IMG/VR virus record: IMGVR_UViG_3300044984_003330
Location: 1-20,646 of that record
DNA: 20,646 bases
Direction: 5' to 3' (one strand)
Origin: a virus
The notes below the pieces were generated by a model, which was not told the origin of the DNA, made no database searches, and was given only the letters and a program-made list of their open reading frames with translations. Made by a program: the position numbers and the translations under genes. Below are positions 8,230-15,796 of the stretch, in pieces (the stretch's first letter is position 1; the number at the start of each line of letters is the position of its first letter).

Positions 8230-9254
8230 TGTACGCAAATTTGAGACTCCTCGGACTCGGACTTACCAGGCCGCATTTACGCGGTTTAAGTTCGACCGTG
8301 CAAAATCTCAGCCATTGCGGGGTTTGCAAGTATCCATCGATTCAATCCGAAATGCTTTTCGGCCCGCCAAGCCCGCCAAGCGCCGTGACGGGAACTATAA
8401 CGCGGACCTTGGCAAATGCGACGCTTGTCGCAGTGGATTCAGTTGGAGGAGTGACCGGAACGCTAACGCGGACGTTGGACAACGCTACGGTTGCCAGCGC
8501 GGGCAGTATTGCGACCGGCCCGAGCGGAACGCTAACGCGGACGTTGGACAACGCTACGGTTGCCAGCGCGGGCAGTATTGCGAGCGGCCCGAGCGGAACG
8601 CTAACGCGGACCTTGGCCAACGCTACGGTTGCCAGCGCGGGCAGTATTGCGAGCGGCCCGATCGGAACGCTAACGCGGACCTTGGCCAACGCTACACTTG
8701 CCAGCGCTGGCAGCATCGCGAACGGCCCGAGCGGAACGTTAACGCAGAGCTTGGCCAACGCTACACTTGCCAGCGCGGGCAGCGTTGCGACCAGCCCGAT
8801 CGGAACGCTAACGCGGACCTTGGCCAATGCTACACTTGCCAGCGCGGGCAACGTGGTCAACAACGATCCGATCGGGAGCGGAACGGTAACGCATACGTTG
8901 GCCAACGCTACGCTACAGTCGATAGCGATCGCAGTTTCTAACGATGACCTTGACGATATGTCGGATATCATCGAGGCCAACGCCGAATTGATTGGCTACA
9001 CGTTTTCGGGGAGCGTTGGCCAATGTCGCGCATGGTGGGGCCGCCAGGATCGAGAGGTTAAACGCGTAGACGGTGCCAGGCTTGCTTTTACGAAACGAGA
9101 CTTGATGGTGGTCCGCGCCGATCTCCCAAGGGAGCCAAAAGCAGGCGATCAATTTTCGGCCGAAGGGGTTTGGACGGTTCGACCCAGAGGGGAGGATTGC
9201 TTCACAGCTTCCGACCGCAGGGCAAAACTCTTGAGAGTATACGTGACGAAATGA
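8229..9254 (+). CDS. 23-residue-repeat protein fused to a head-completion-like domain
   Basis: A 341-residue protein in three parts. Residues 1-~50 are of unclear quality. Residues 55-~237 contain eight units of the motif GTLTRTLANATLASAGSIASGPS, at residues 55, 77, 100, 123, 146, 169, 192 and 218. Residues ~239-341 form a separate domain with ADLPREPKAGDQF and an end FTASDRRAKLLRVYV that resembles head-tail joining (stopper/gpFII-like) proteins, whose C-termini have a similar aromatic-SD-R-RI pattern. The position just before the tail-terminator-like gene fits head completion. The start at 8229 is chosen by TAATG overlap. The ATG at 8352, directly before the PPSPPSAVTG linker, is an alternative, because the N-terminal 41 residues are not convincing protein. 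Repeat function is unknown; a surface decoration or adhesive arm is possible. Confidence 0.65.
   Translation: MYANLRLLGLGLTRPHLRGLSSTVQNLSHCGVCKYPSIQSEMLFGPPSPPSAVTGTITRTLANATLVAVDSVGGVTGTLTRTLDNATVASAGSIATGPSGTLTRTLDNATVASAGSIASGPSGTLTRTLANATVASAGSIASGPIGTLTRTLANATLASAGSIANGPSGTLTQSLANATLASAGSVATSPIGTLTRTLANATLASAGNVVNNDPIGSGTVTHTLANATLQSIAIAVSNDDLDDMSDIIEANAELIGYTFSGSVGQCRAWWGRQDREVKRVDGARLAFTKRDLMVVRADLPREPKAGDQFSAEGVWTVRPRGEDCFTASDRRAKLLRVYVTK
8391..8942 (+). repeat. Eight tandem repeats, mostly 69 bp, in coding sequence
   Basis: Units start at 8391, 8457, 8526, 8595, 8664, 8733, 8802 and 8880. The first spacing is 66 bp, the next five are 69 bp and the last is 78 bp. The units at 8457 and 8526 differ by a single base, and that at 8595 differs from its neighbour by about three, indicating recent duplication. 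Outer units are more divergent. Period lengths divisible by 3 keep the reading frame and also keep two other frames open, which explains the long shadow frames here. Expected to vary in copy number between relatives. Confidence 0.9.
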
Positions 9255-9682
9255 CAAGCCGAGCCCAAACAATCCAAGAAGGCGTTGCCAGGATATTCAA
9301 CGCAGTATCGCCGACCAATGAAGGATGGGTGAAAGTTGCGGACAATCCGCAAATGCTCATTGAGGATTTGCTACTTGGCGTTCCGATGGGTGTTGCCATG
9401 AAAGCCGGGATGACCTCGGAGCGAGTGGCCCGCAACGTATTTCAACGGACCTACAAAACGGCCGTTGTGCTGCGGTGTTTGTGCAATGGTGCCAGGTTCG
9501 CAACTTCGGATCAGTTTGTTGAGTTTGTAGAACGGGCGGCCGAGTATTGCGAAACGGTTTGTAGCCCGTTGAGAATTACGAAATGCGCTATTGAAGTTCA
9601 AACGGACCCCGAGGAGTTCGAGCAAAACGGGATTACGTCAACGTTGGTTATGGTCGAGGCGATGGAGTGGCCCGCGATATGA
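9251..9682 (+). CDS. Probable tail terminator / tail completion protein
   Basis: A 143-residue protein directly after the head-completion-like domain and before the gp10-like gene, the position of tail terminators (gpU/TrP type) in siphophages. The central and C-terminal layout is like small tail-terminator proteins: a helix QFVEFVERAAEYCETVC at about 87-103, then beta strands with TDPEEFEQNGITSTLVMVEAMEW. No enzymatic motif is seen. The start at 9251 is chosen because ATGA overlaps the preceding stop; the in-frame ATG at 9170 lies deep in the previous gene. The stop overlaps the next start in the same way. Function is inferred from position and fold-like pattern only. Confidence 0.6.
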   Translation: MTSRAQTIQEGVARIFNAVSPTNEGWVKVADNPQMLIEDLLLGVPMGVAMKAGMTSERVARNVFQRTYKTAVVLRCLCNGARFATSDQFVEFVERAAEYCETVCSPLRITKCAIEVQTDPEEFEQNGITSTLVMVEAMEWPAI

Positions 9683-10056
9683 TTCGTGCATCCATGCAAT
9701 TAAACTTCCGGCCATTGGATAAGGCCAAAAAACAAGCGGCCTTTAAGGGTATTTACCAGGCGGCCGGATTCATTCGAACTACCGCCAGGCGTTCGATCAA
9801 GCGCCGCAAAACTCCAAGCCCAGCCGGGCAGCCGCCGCACACACAGACGGGCCGCATAAAGAATGCTTTGGCCTTTGAAGTCAGAAACGAACATACGGCC
9901 ATCATTGGGGCGAGAGCTTCGATTGTTGGGCCTATCCTCGGCGTCATGGAAGCCGGGGGACGATTTCGGGGAACGCTTTACGATTCACGGCCCACCATGA
10001 AGCCAGCACTAGAAAAGGCATTGCCAAGAATGCCGGAGGGATATCGATTCAAATGA
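9679..10056 (+). CDS. HK97 gp10-like tail completion protein
   Basis: A 125-residue basic protein with features of the HK97 gp10 / minor tail protein family. These are an N-terminal helix with IRTTARRSIKRR, the conserved PSPAGQPPHTQTGRIKNAL stretch at about 46-64, a strand AIIGARAS, an EAGG turn, and a C-terminal RPTMKPALEKAL helix. Family members act at the head-tail interface or tail completion. The ATG at 9679 forms an ATGA overlap with the preceding stop. A GTG at 9667 in the same frame is a possible longer start. The stop overlaps the tail tube start by ATGA. Confidence 0.75.
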   Translation: MIRASMQLNFRPLDKAKKQAAFKGIYQAAGFIRTTARRSIKRRKTPSPAGQPPHTQTGRIKNALAFEVRNEHTAIIGARASIVGPILGVMEAGGRFRGTLYDSRPTMKPALEKALPRMPEGYRFK

Positions 10057-10538
10057 GCAGAAACATTCTATTAGGCTTTGAAGGCGTTTTGCTTTTGAAT
10101 ACAGCAACGAGCACGCCATACGCAACGCCTACTTGGGACGAAATTGATACCGTCAAGAACATGGCCCTTAAGGTAACGAGCCAAACCGCAGACATCGGGA
10201 TGAGGCGGGGCAAGGGTTGGGGTTCTCAGATGAATTCGATCAAGGATTTGCCGATCGAAGTCGAAGCCCTTTACGAGAAGGGAAACGCGGACCTAAACGA
10301 GTTCTTCCTAGCGGCCATTACGCCGAGGAAGTTTCTCGATTGTGTAATTCTTGACGGGCCGTTGGTTGAGGCCGCCGGGGGGGTTGCGTCAAAGGGGATG
10401 CGAGCACACTTCAACATTAGCGATTGGGAGTTAGGCCAGCAACTCGCAGACGGGCAAATGGTCAAATTCACTATGGCCGTTGGTTACTTTATTGCCGGTC
10501 AGGAGCCTAAAGCCTTTACGGGGACGGTTGCGACCTAA
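10053..10538 (+). CDS. Major tail tube protein
   Basis: A 161-residue protein in the position of the tail tube gene, just before the tail chaperones and the tape measure. The sequence is typical of short tail tube proteins: near residues 27-36 TWDEIDTVKN, then a beta segment with TADIGMRRGKGWGSQMNSIKDLPIEVEAL, in which a charged loop precedes a strand, and later FFLAAITPRKFLDCVILDG and a final strand FTMAVGYFIAG. Tube proteins form stacked hexameric rings around the tape measure. It starts by ATGA overlap with the gp10-like gene and ends with its stop abutting the next ATG at 10538. Assignment rests on order and fold-like pattern. Confidence 0.75.
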   Translation: MSRNILLGFEGVLLLNTATSTPYATPTWDEIDTVKNMALKVTSQTADIGMRRGKGWGSQMNSIKDLPIEVEALYEKGNADLNEFFLAAITPRKFLDCVILDGPLVEAAGGVASKGMRAHFNISDWELGQQLADGQMVKFTMAVGYFIAGQEPKAFTGTVAT

Positions 10539-10969
10539 TGTTCATTGATAAAAAAAGCCGGGTTTGGGATCTATCGTTCACTTGCGCGGAGCTTTTCGCA
10601 GTTCAAGAGGCCGAGGGAATCGACCTATCCGACATCGAGGCCGTTATCGAGTTGTTATCGAGTCCGCGGGCCTTCCTTGGCGTTTGCTGGGTGCTCGCCA
10701 AGGCCGAGGCTAGGGACATTGATTTCATAACCTTTTGCGCGGGCTTTGATGGGGATACTATCGAGGCGGCCCAGGCCGAGCTATGGAGGGCTATCGAGGT
10801 TTTTTCCCCAAGCGGCCGGAAGGAGTTGGTAGCGAATTTGGCCGCGAAGATAGCAGACCACACAAAAGCCCAGATCGAAGCGGCCGGGGCCAGATTGAAA
10901 CAATCTGGAAGCTTGCCGGAAGGATCGGAATCGACCCCAAGCCCTTCACCTACCGTCAGCTTGACCTAA
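10538..10969 (+). CDS. Tail assembly chaperone, G-like
   Basis: A 143-residue acidic, helical protein directly before the tape measure, corresponding to the lambda gpG position. It binds and protects the tape measure before tube assembly. Helical segments AELFAVQEAEGIDL, IEAVIELLS and LAKAEARDIDFITFCAGFD lead to LWRAIEVFSPSGRKELVANLAAKIADH, a pattern I know from gpG-like proteins. The last 20 residues (from about SGSLPEGSEST) are low-complexity and overlap a strikingly conserved-looking -1 frame, so part of the ribosomes probably shift to make a longer G-T product. The start at 10538 overlaps the tube gene stop. The stop TAA at 10967-10969 overlaps an ATG in the T frame. Confidence 0.75.
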   Translation: MFIDKKSRVWDLSFTCAELFAVQEAEGIDLSDIEAVIELLSSPRAFLGVCWVLAKAEARDIDFITFCAGFDGDTIEAAQAELWRAIEVFSPSGRKELVANLAAKIADHTKAQIEAAGARLKQSGSLPEGSESTPSPSPTVSLT

Positions 10970-11160
10970 TGGCCCTAGGCCGCTTTGAGGCGGATTGCTT
11001 AATTGCGGCGAGGGTTTGCGCGGGGCTTGGGACGGTGCTTAATTGGGGAGGCCATAGTTTTACCCCTTCGCAGTTCATGCCAGGCGAGCAAGCGGCCAAG
11101 CCCGCCAAGATCGAAGCCAGCCTAGCGATAGAAGCCCTTCACGGAGTTTACCTAAGATGA
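10894..11160 (+). CDS. Tail assembly chaperone, T-like -1 frame extension
   Basis: The -1 frame relative to the G-like gene carries a typical gpT-like segment, IWKLAGRIGIDPKPFTYRQ, followed by LDLMALGRFEADCLIAARV and about 45 more residues, ending at 11160. The conserved-looking part starts before any sensible start codon, which implies a -1 ribosomal frameshift from the G-like gene somewhere in about 10858-10905. No classic X-XXY-YYZ heptamer is present; A-AAA-G at 10864-10868 is the best weak candidate. An ATG at 10969 overlapping the G stop (TAATG) could also give a 63-residue product by reinitiation. The given start marks the conserved frame, not an initiation codon. The stop overlaps the tape measure ATG. 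Confidence 0.65.
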   Translation: METIWKLAGRIGIDPKPFTYRQLDLMALGRFEADCLIAARVCAGLGTVLNWGGHSFTPSQFMPGEQAAKPAKIEASLAIEALHGVYLR

Positions 11161-13112
11161 GCCGAGCAGACATCAGAGCGGGGGGCGGATACGTTGAGCT
11201 ATCCACGCGTGACGCAAAATTCTATGCAGGCCTCAAGCGCTCTCTTGGGGCCGCCAGCAAGTGGGCCGGATCGATCGGCAAATTGTCCGCGGTTGGGGCC
11301 GCGGGCTTTCTAGCGGGCGGAATCGGAATCCAGGGCGGGCTTCAGGCGATTACTTCGGCCATCAGTGGATTTTCAATCCTCGGGTTTACGAAAAGCTTCG
11401 CCGATGCCGGGAGCGCCATCGATGACATGAGCCAACGGACCGGAATAGCGGCCGAGCAACTTTCGGCGCTGCAGTTCGTTGCTCAAATGAACGATGCCAC
11501 GCTTCAGGATGTTGGCGTTGCGGTGAAGGGGATGAGCAACTTTCTATTTGCGGCCGCAAGTGGATCCGAGGAGGCGACCGAGGCTATCCAAAAACTCGGG
11601 TTGAGCCTCCGAGCATTACGCCAGGCCGATCAATTCGGCCGCTTTCGAATGCTTTCCGCGGCCCTCGGCCAGATTGGGGATCCGGCCATTAAAGCCGCCA
11701 TGGCCATGAAGGTGTTTGGGAAAGGTGCTATTGCGTTGTTGCCGATGATAAACGCGGGGGCCGCTTCTTTCGATGAACTCACGGCCAAGGCCAAGGAACT
11801 CGGGTTAGTCATGAGCGCCGAGGATGCGAGCGCCGCGGCCGAGCTTGGGGATTTGCTGGATACCGTAAGCTTGGCGGCCTCGGGCCTATCGAAAAAGCTT
11901 GGGGCCGCGTTGACACCACAGGTCACGAAGCTACTCGGAACAGCGATAAAAATTATCAGCCCGATAGGCCAGTGGATCGAAGCAAACCGGGATTTGATCG
12001 GGACCATTGTTCCGATCGCCTCGGCGGGGTTTGCGGCCGCGGCCGGTGTTGCGTTGCTCGCCGGGGGGCTTAGTTTGCTTGCTCCGTTGGTGCCACTCGC
12101 CGCGTTCTTTGGATCGGCGTTGCTTGCGGCCGGAGCCGCGGCCCGAGTTGTTTACCGCAACTTCGGTACACTCGCCAGTATTGGCGGCCAAGCTTTCAGC
12201 TTCATCGCATCAAGTGCGGCCAGTGCTATAGGTTCCCTTGGTGGAAACTTCCGATCATTCCTAAATTGGGTTGTCGGTGGGTTCCGGTCATTCGCGAGCG
12301 GTGCCATCGAGAACCTATCCGCCATCGCAACGGCCGTAAGCAATGGCGAGCTTGGGGCCGCGTTTGATTTAGTTCTCGCAACTTTCGACATGGCATGGGA
12401 TTCTACCATTGCAGCATTCCAGGCCGGTTGGGGCGAGCTTACCAATAACATGGCGTTGTTAGGGATCGAGGCCGCCTACGCGTTTTGGATCGCTTGGGAA
12501 AACGCTTTCGCAGGCATCAAGACGCTAGGCATTGACGTCAGTTCAACGCTTCGGAAGGCTTGGTTTGGTTTGCAATATGAGCTTGCAGGCATGGCCGAAT
12601 TCACTGGGATCGCCGCGCCGGGTTCTCAAGCCGCCATGGCCCAAGATTTGATCGATCAAGACAACGCAGCCAACGCCGCGGGCCAGGCTAGGAAAAAGGA
12701 AATCGAGGCCCAACGCCAGGCCGCAGTTGGAGGGCTTGAGGCAAACCGGACGATTGACAGGGACGCCAACGCAGCCCAGGGCCAGCGCCGAGGCGATGCC
12801 GCGGCCGAGCGAGTGTCAAAGGCCATGGAGGCATACAATAAAGCCCTTGCGGCCGCCAAGGCCGCGAAGGGCAAAGCTAACGATGGAAGCGCGGGAGGAC
12901 TCGGGCCGCTTGCGCTCAAAATGCCAGGCATGCCAGGCTTCGAGGGCTTCGGCGAGTCAGCAACAAACCGAGCGGAAAGCGTGGGAACATTTTCGGGCTT
13001 CGGTGCGGCCGTGGGTTCGACCGTCAAATACGACCAAGAGCAAGTGAAGCAACTTGGCAAAATTCATGATACCTTGCGAGAGATCGCTTTGAGAAATTTG
13101 GGGATAGCGTAA
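11157..13112 (+). CDS. Tail tape measure protein
   Basis: A 651-residue tape measure, which sets tail length and is ejected with DNA. It shows the usual features: an N-terminal helical region with SAIDDMSQRTGIAAEQLSAL (about 86-105), a recurring signature of phage tape measures. Ala/Gly-rich hydrophobic stretches follow at about 285-335, a possible membrane-inserting part. Then come tryptophan-rich segments and a charged, coiled-coil-prone region at about 500-590 rich in Ala, Lys, Glu and Gln. By the known scaling of roughly 0.15 nm per residue, the tail would be near 100 nm. The start overlaps the preceding stop by ATGA. It is short for a siphophage, matching the compact genome. Confidence 0.92.
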   Translation: MSRADIRAGGGYVELSTRDAKFYAGLKRSLGAASKWAGSIGKLSAVGAAGFLAGGIGIQGGLQAITSAISGFSILGFTKSFADAGSAIDDMSQRTGIAAEQLSALQFVAQMNDATLQDVGVAVKGMSNFLFAAASGSEEATEAIQKLGLSLRALRQADQFGRFRMLSAALGQIGDPAIKAAMAMKVFGKGAIALLPMINAGAASFDELTAKAKELGLVMSAEDASAAAELGDLLDTVSLAASGLSKKLGAALTPQVTKLLGTAIKIISPIGQWIEANRDLIGTIVPIASAGFAAAAGVALLAGGLSLLAPLVPLAAFFGSALLAAGAAARVVYRNFGTLASIGGQAFSFIASSAASAIGSLGGNFRSFLNWVVGGFRSFASGAIENLSAIATAVSNGELGAAFDLVLATFDMAWDSTIAAFQAGWGELTNNMALLGIEAAYAFWIAWENAFAGIKTLGIDVSSTLRKAWFGLQYELAGMAEFTGIAAPGSQAAMAQDLIDQDNAANAAGQARKKEIEAQRQAAVGGLEANRTIDRDANAAQGQRRGDAAAERVSKAMEAYNKALAAAKAAKGKANDGSAGGLGPLALKMPGMPGFEGFGESATNRAESVGTFSGFGAAVGSTVKYDQEQVKQLGKIHDTLREIALRNLGIA

Positions 13113-13981
13113 TGCCAACATTAGGAGAGGATCTACCCGTTGAGGGAACGCCATACCCCGAGCTGCCGGGCGGTGCGCTTTCCTTGTTTGACATCACAAT
13201 GGAGGAACGGAACGACTCCCGATCCATCGTGTCAGGGGTCAATCAGGATCGAGAAATCCGACGCTATGCGCTATGGTGCAACAACGATAGCGCTATCGAT
13301 GATGAATACTTGGAATACTACATTCGTTCCAAGATCGAGAATAACGCACCGGCCGAAGTCGATGGGGGCCTACGGCCCAAGATCATTCGAATCGAGCCCC
13401 AGCGGGGCGGGATATTTCATGCCGATGTTGAGTATGGTTTGATCGACGTTACGGCCGGATTTGAATTCGATACGACCGGGGGAACTACCTTGATGCGCCA
13501 AAGCTTTGGCACTCGCCGCTATGGTTCGGGGCCGGTGTTTGGCGGCCTCATCAATTGCAGAGATGGAAAAGTAGAAGGCGTTGAGATTACCCAGCCAGTC
13601 ATGACCTTTTCCGAAACGCGCAGCTTCATCAACGTATCAAACGCCTACCGCAATTTTCTTTACCGAATGACCGGCCGAGTCAATTCGGGGGCTTTCAAGG
13701 GAACGGCCGCGGGTGAATGTCTGTTCATGGGTGCCAGGGGCCGCAAACAAGGCCGAGACAATTGGACCGTTCAATTCAACTTCGCTTGCTCCGAGAATTT
13801 AACGAGCTTGAGTCTCGCAGGCGGTGCGGTTGTTGTAGATTCGAAACTAGGTTGGGAATACTTATGGATGTACTATGAGGACAAGGTAGATTCCGATCGA
13901 TTGATTCCTTACCCTCAAGCCGCCTACGTGGAGCAAACGTACCTTCTCGCAGATTTGACAGCCCTTGGGATCGGAAGTTGA
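13112..13981 (+). CDS. Distal tail-region structural protein
   Basis: A 289-residue protein directly after the tape measure, the position of the distal tail (Dit-like) protein. It has long beta-rich segments and a C-terminal part with MTGRVNSGAFKGTAAGECLF, then FACSENLTSL and GWEYLWMYYEDKVD followed by AAYVEQTYLLADL. I recognise this combination as a conserved protein found after tape measures in phages and prophages of planctomycetes, where it is normally annotated hypothetical. It probably forms part of the tail tip ring. The ATG overlaps the last base of the tape measure stop (TAATG). Three bases separate its stop from the next gene. The precise role is inferred from order. Confidence 0.7.
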   Translation: MPTLGEDLPVEGTPYPELPGGALSLFDITMEERNDSRSIVSGVNQDREIRRYALWCNNDSAIDDEYLEYYIRSKIENNAPAEVDGGLRPKIIRIEPQRGGIFHADVEYGLIDVTAGFEFDTTGGTTLMRQSFGTRRYGSGPVFGGLINCRDGKVEGVEITQPVMTFSETRSFINVSNAYRNFLYRMTGRVNSGAFKGTAAGECLFMGARGRKQGRDNWTVQFNFACSENLTSLSLAGGAVVVDSKLGWEYLWMYYEDKVDSDRLIPYPQAAYVEQTYLLADLTALGIGS

Positions 13982-13984
13982 AAT

Positions 13985-14719
13985 ATGTGGCCCGTAAAGT
14001 TCAAAGGCGATGCATTCATACCAACGGCCCAAGAATTCCAGGCCCAGCGCCAGGCGATGCAATTGGCCTTGAGAAAGTCAATTCAGAAAACCGCCCCAGG
14101 AATGGAAGTTAGTTTCGAATCTCAAACGTTGGTCAGAGTCAAAGCCCACGCGACGCTAGCGCGTTGGAGTCCGATAGGCATTCAAGACGGGCCCATGTTT
14201 ACCTTTGCGGGCGCGGGCTTCCCAAAAGGAATGGAGGAACGGACAGCCCTTCAAGGGGCCGCGCTCGCAAACCGCAAACCGTGGGGGATACTCGCCGAGC
14301 CGGTGGCGGCCAATAAGTTCGCATGGGTGATCGTCAAAGGGATCGCGCTCGCCAACGTGACGATCGACAACACGGCCCGACCTAACATCGGTTGCGATTG
14401 CGAAACAGGCCAGGCGGCCCTAGTGGTGAAGGAAGGCGGCCCCGCGAGGATCCTATACCGCCAGGCGGGGACAGGCTTGCGGCCGTGCATTATCGACATA
14501 TCGCCTACAACTCCAAGATTCTTCGTTGGGACCAATGCGGCGAGCAGCATAGCGCCGGGGTTCTTCGGGTTGATAACAGCCACAGGGGATACTTCGTTTA
14601 TTGTGTGGGCCAAAAATGAAAGCCCCACGGGAACGGTTGCAGCAAGTGCCAAGGTTGGATGTACTTGGGACGACCTACAACGAAGCTACGTTATCACCCT
14701 AGAGTTTTGCGAGGCTTGA
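13985..14719 (+). CDS. Tail tip / baseplate protein of unknown function
   Basis: A 244-residue protein in the tail tip block. The first ~45 residues are helical and charged (TAQEFQAQRQAMQLALRKS), followed by a longer beta-rich, Ala/Gly-rich section. A short NIGCDCETGQAALV motif near residue 135 has a Cys-x-Cys, and the end contains CTWDDLQRSYVITLEFCEA. No catalytic motif is visible. The start at 13985 follows the previous stop by three bases, with GGAAGTTGAA as a poor ribosome binding site. Its place between the Dit-position protein and the cysteine-rich protein suggests a hub or spike component, but I do not recognise the family firmly. Confidence 0.6.
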   Translation: MWPVKFKGDAFIPTAQEFQAQRQAMQLALRKSIQKTAPGMEVSFESQTLVRVKAHATLARWSPIGIQDGPMFTFAGAGFPKGMEERTALQGAALANRKPWGILAEPVAANKFAWVIVKGIALANVTIDNTARPNIGCDCETGQAALVVKEGGPARILYRQAGTGLRPCIIDISPTTPRFFVGTNAASSIAPGFFGLITATGDTSFIVWAKNESPTGTVAASAKVGCTWDDLQRSYVITLEFCEA

Positions 14720-14722
14720 AGC

Positions 14723-15796
14723 ATGCCATGCGACATGAAAAATGTGCCAGGGGATCCATGTTGCGGAGGGGCTTCTTGTTTATGCGGTGCCGCTTGGGCG
14801 CTAGAGGATTGGAGCTTCACTGTATTTGGCAAAACGTTTAGCGGGGGTTGGAGCCCAGCGATATTGGAGCCAGAAACTTGCGCTAGGTCAGGTGCCGATT
14901 GTGTTTACGATGCCCCGCTATTGGTTGTGGATACCATTGAGGATAGCGGTTGGATTGATTTGGAAATGCCGGTGTTGTCGGCCTTATGTCTATGCGATGC
15001 CTGTGGCGGATATGCCGGCCGAAAGGTTCAGCATTGGAGACGGAGCGCCGCCTATTGTTCCCGCGTTGCGGTTTGGCATCATGTGCAAACCTACGCTTCG
15101 TTCAGTGCAATTTCTTGCGGTGCCAGCGGAGTGAAGTTTTTCTCAAACGTGATTTACTCCATCACGCGAATTGTGCAAGCTACCGACCGCATAAGCAATC
15201 GATACAAGAAATGGGAGCGCGATTGTGACGCAGGAACACAAGAGGAAGTGGGCGATTTTGTTTATCGATGTGGAGACGTCGACGACTACATAATTGGATC
15301 GATTGTTCTTCCGTGTCGTTGGCCCCAGCTAAATACCGCAGGCCTATGCGCTCAGAGTACGAATCTCACAATACCAGATTGCGCCCCCGCGGTGGAAGGG
15401 TTGGTGTTGAACGATGTGATCCGATTGCGTTGCATTGACGGTGCTTGCGTGTCAGTTACTACCGCCGAGCTCTTTGCATGTGCGGCCGGCAATTTGGATG
15501 GAGGTTGCGCTTGTAGCCAGCCTTTCCAATCTTGCACTTTCGGAGTACCTATTGACTCTGGCACGGGATCGAGAGCGCAAAGGCGTCAGTATTCCATCGA
15601 CTACGAATCCGAATGTTACGATTGCGGTTCACTTCCATCGACAGTCGAGCTTGAAAGAACGGGTTCATTGCCGGGCATTGCAGGTACCGGGGATGTTACG
15701 CTTAACGTTTTTGATTCTGCTACGGGGTCCGGTTGCGGGACAGCTCCGGCCGTTCCAATAACAATACCCTTCTTGCTTTCGGTTGCGATTTCATGA
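14723..15796 (+). CDS. Cysteine-rich tail tip protein
   Basis: A 357-residue protein with about 26 cysteines (roughly 7 percent), far above its neighbours. They occur in clusters such as PGDPCCGGASCLCGAA (residues 9-24), LCLCDAC near 88-94, and GGCACSQPFQSC near 268-279. Pairs spaced by one or two residues suggest either many disulfides or bound metal. It lacks an N-terminal signal peptide, so it is probably made in the cytoplasm and assembled in the tail tip. It follows the tail tip gene by three bases (ATG at 14723), and its stop overlaps the start of the Erv1-like gene by ATGA, so the two are translated together. That coupling suggests disulfide formation is needed. The family is not recognised. 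Confidence 0.65.
   Translation: MPCDMKNVPGDPCCGGASCLCGAAWALEDWSFTVFGKTFSGGWSPAILEPETCARSGADCVYDAPLLVVDTIEDSGWIDLEMPVLSALCLCDACGGYAGRKVQHWRRSAAYCSRVAVWHHVQTYASFSAISCGASGVKFFSNVIYSITRIVQATDRISNRYKKWERDCDAGTQEEVGDFVYRCGDVDDYIIGSIVLPCRWPQLNTAGLCAQSTNLTIPDCAPAVEGLVLNDVIRLRCIDGACVSVTTAELFACAAGNLDGGCACSQPFQSCTFGVPIDSGTGSRAQRRQYSIDYESECYDCGSLPSTVELERTGSLPGIAGTGDVTLNVFDSATGSGCGTAPAVPITIPFLLSVAIS

Noticed and set aside
8198-8941. Long +2-frame ORF (247 residues) and a minus-strand ORF at 8342-8980 (212 residues) with repeats
   Set aside because: Both are shadows of the tandem repeats, whose period of 69 bp keeps several frames open; the frame used at 8229 carries the recognisable GTLTRTLANATL repeat and C-terminal domain.
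8391-8942. CRISPR-like array
   Set aside because: The repeats are contiguous, coding, and have no unique spacers; no cas genes are nearby.
10783-11160. Independent gene starting at the ATG at 10783 for the T-like protein
   Set aside because: Its first ~37 residues lie antagonistically across well-coded G-like sequence and look non-coding; a frameshift product or a start at 10969 is more plausible.
11630-13060. Several minus-strand ORFs opposite the tape measure
   Set aside because: Ser/Ala/Pro-rich antisense shadows of the Ala-rich tape measure, with no ribosome binding sites or recognisable motifs.
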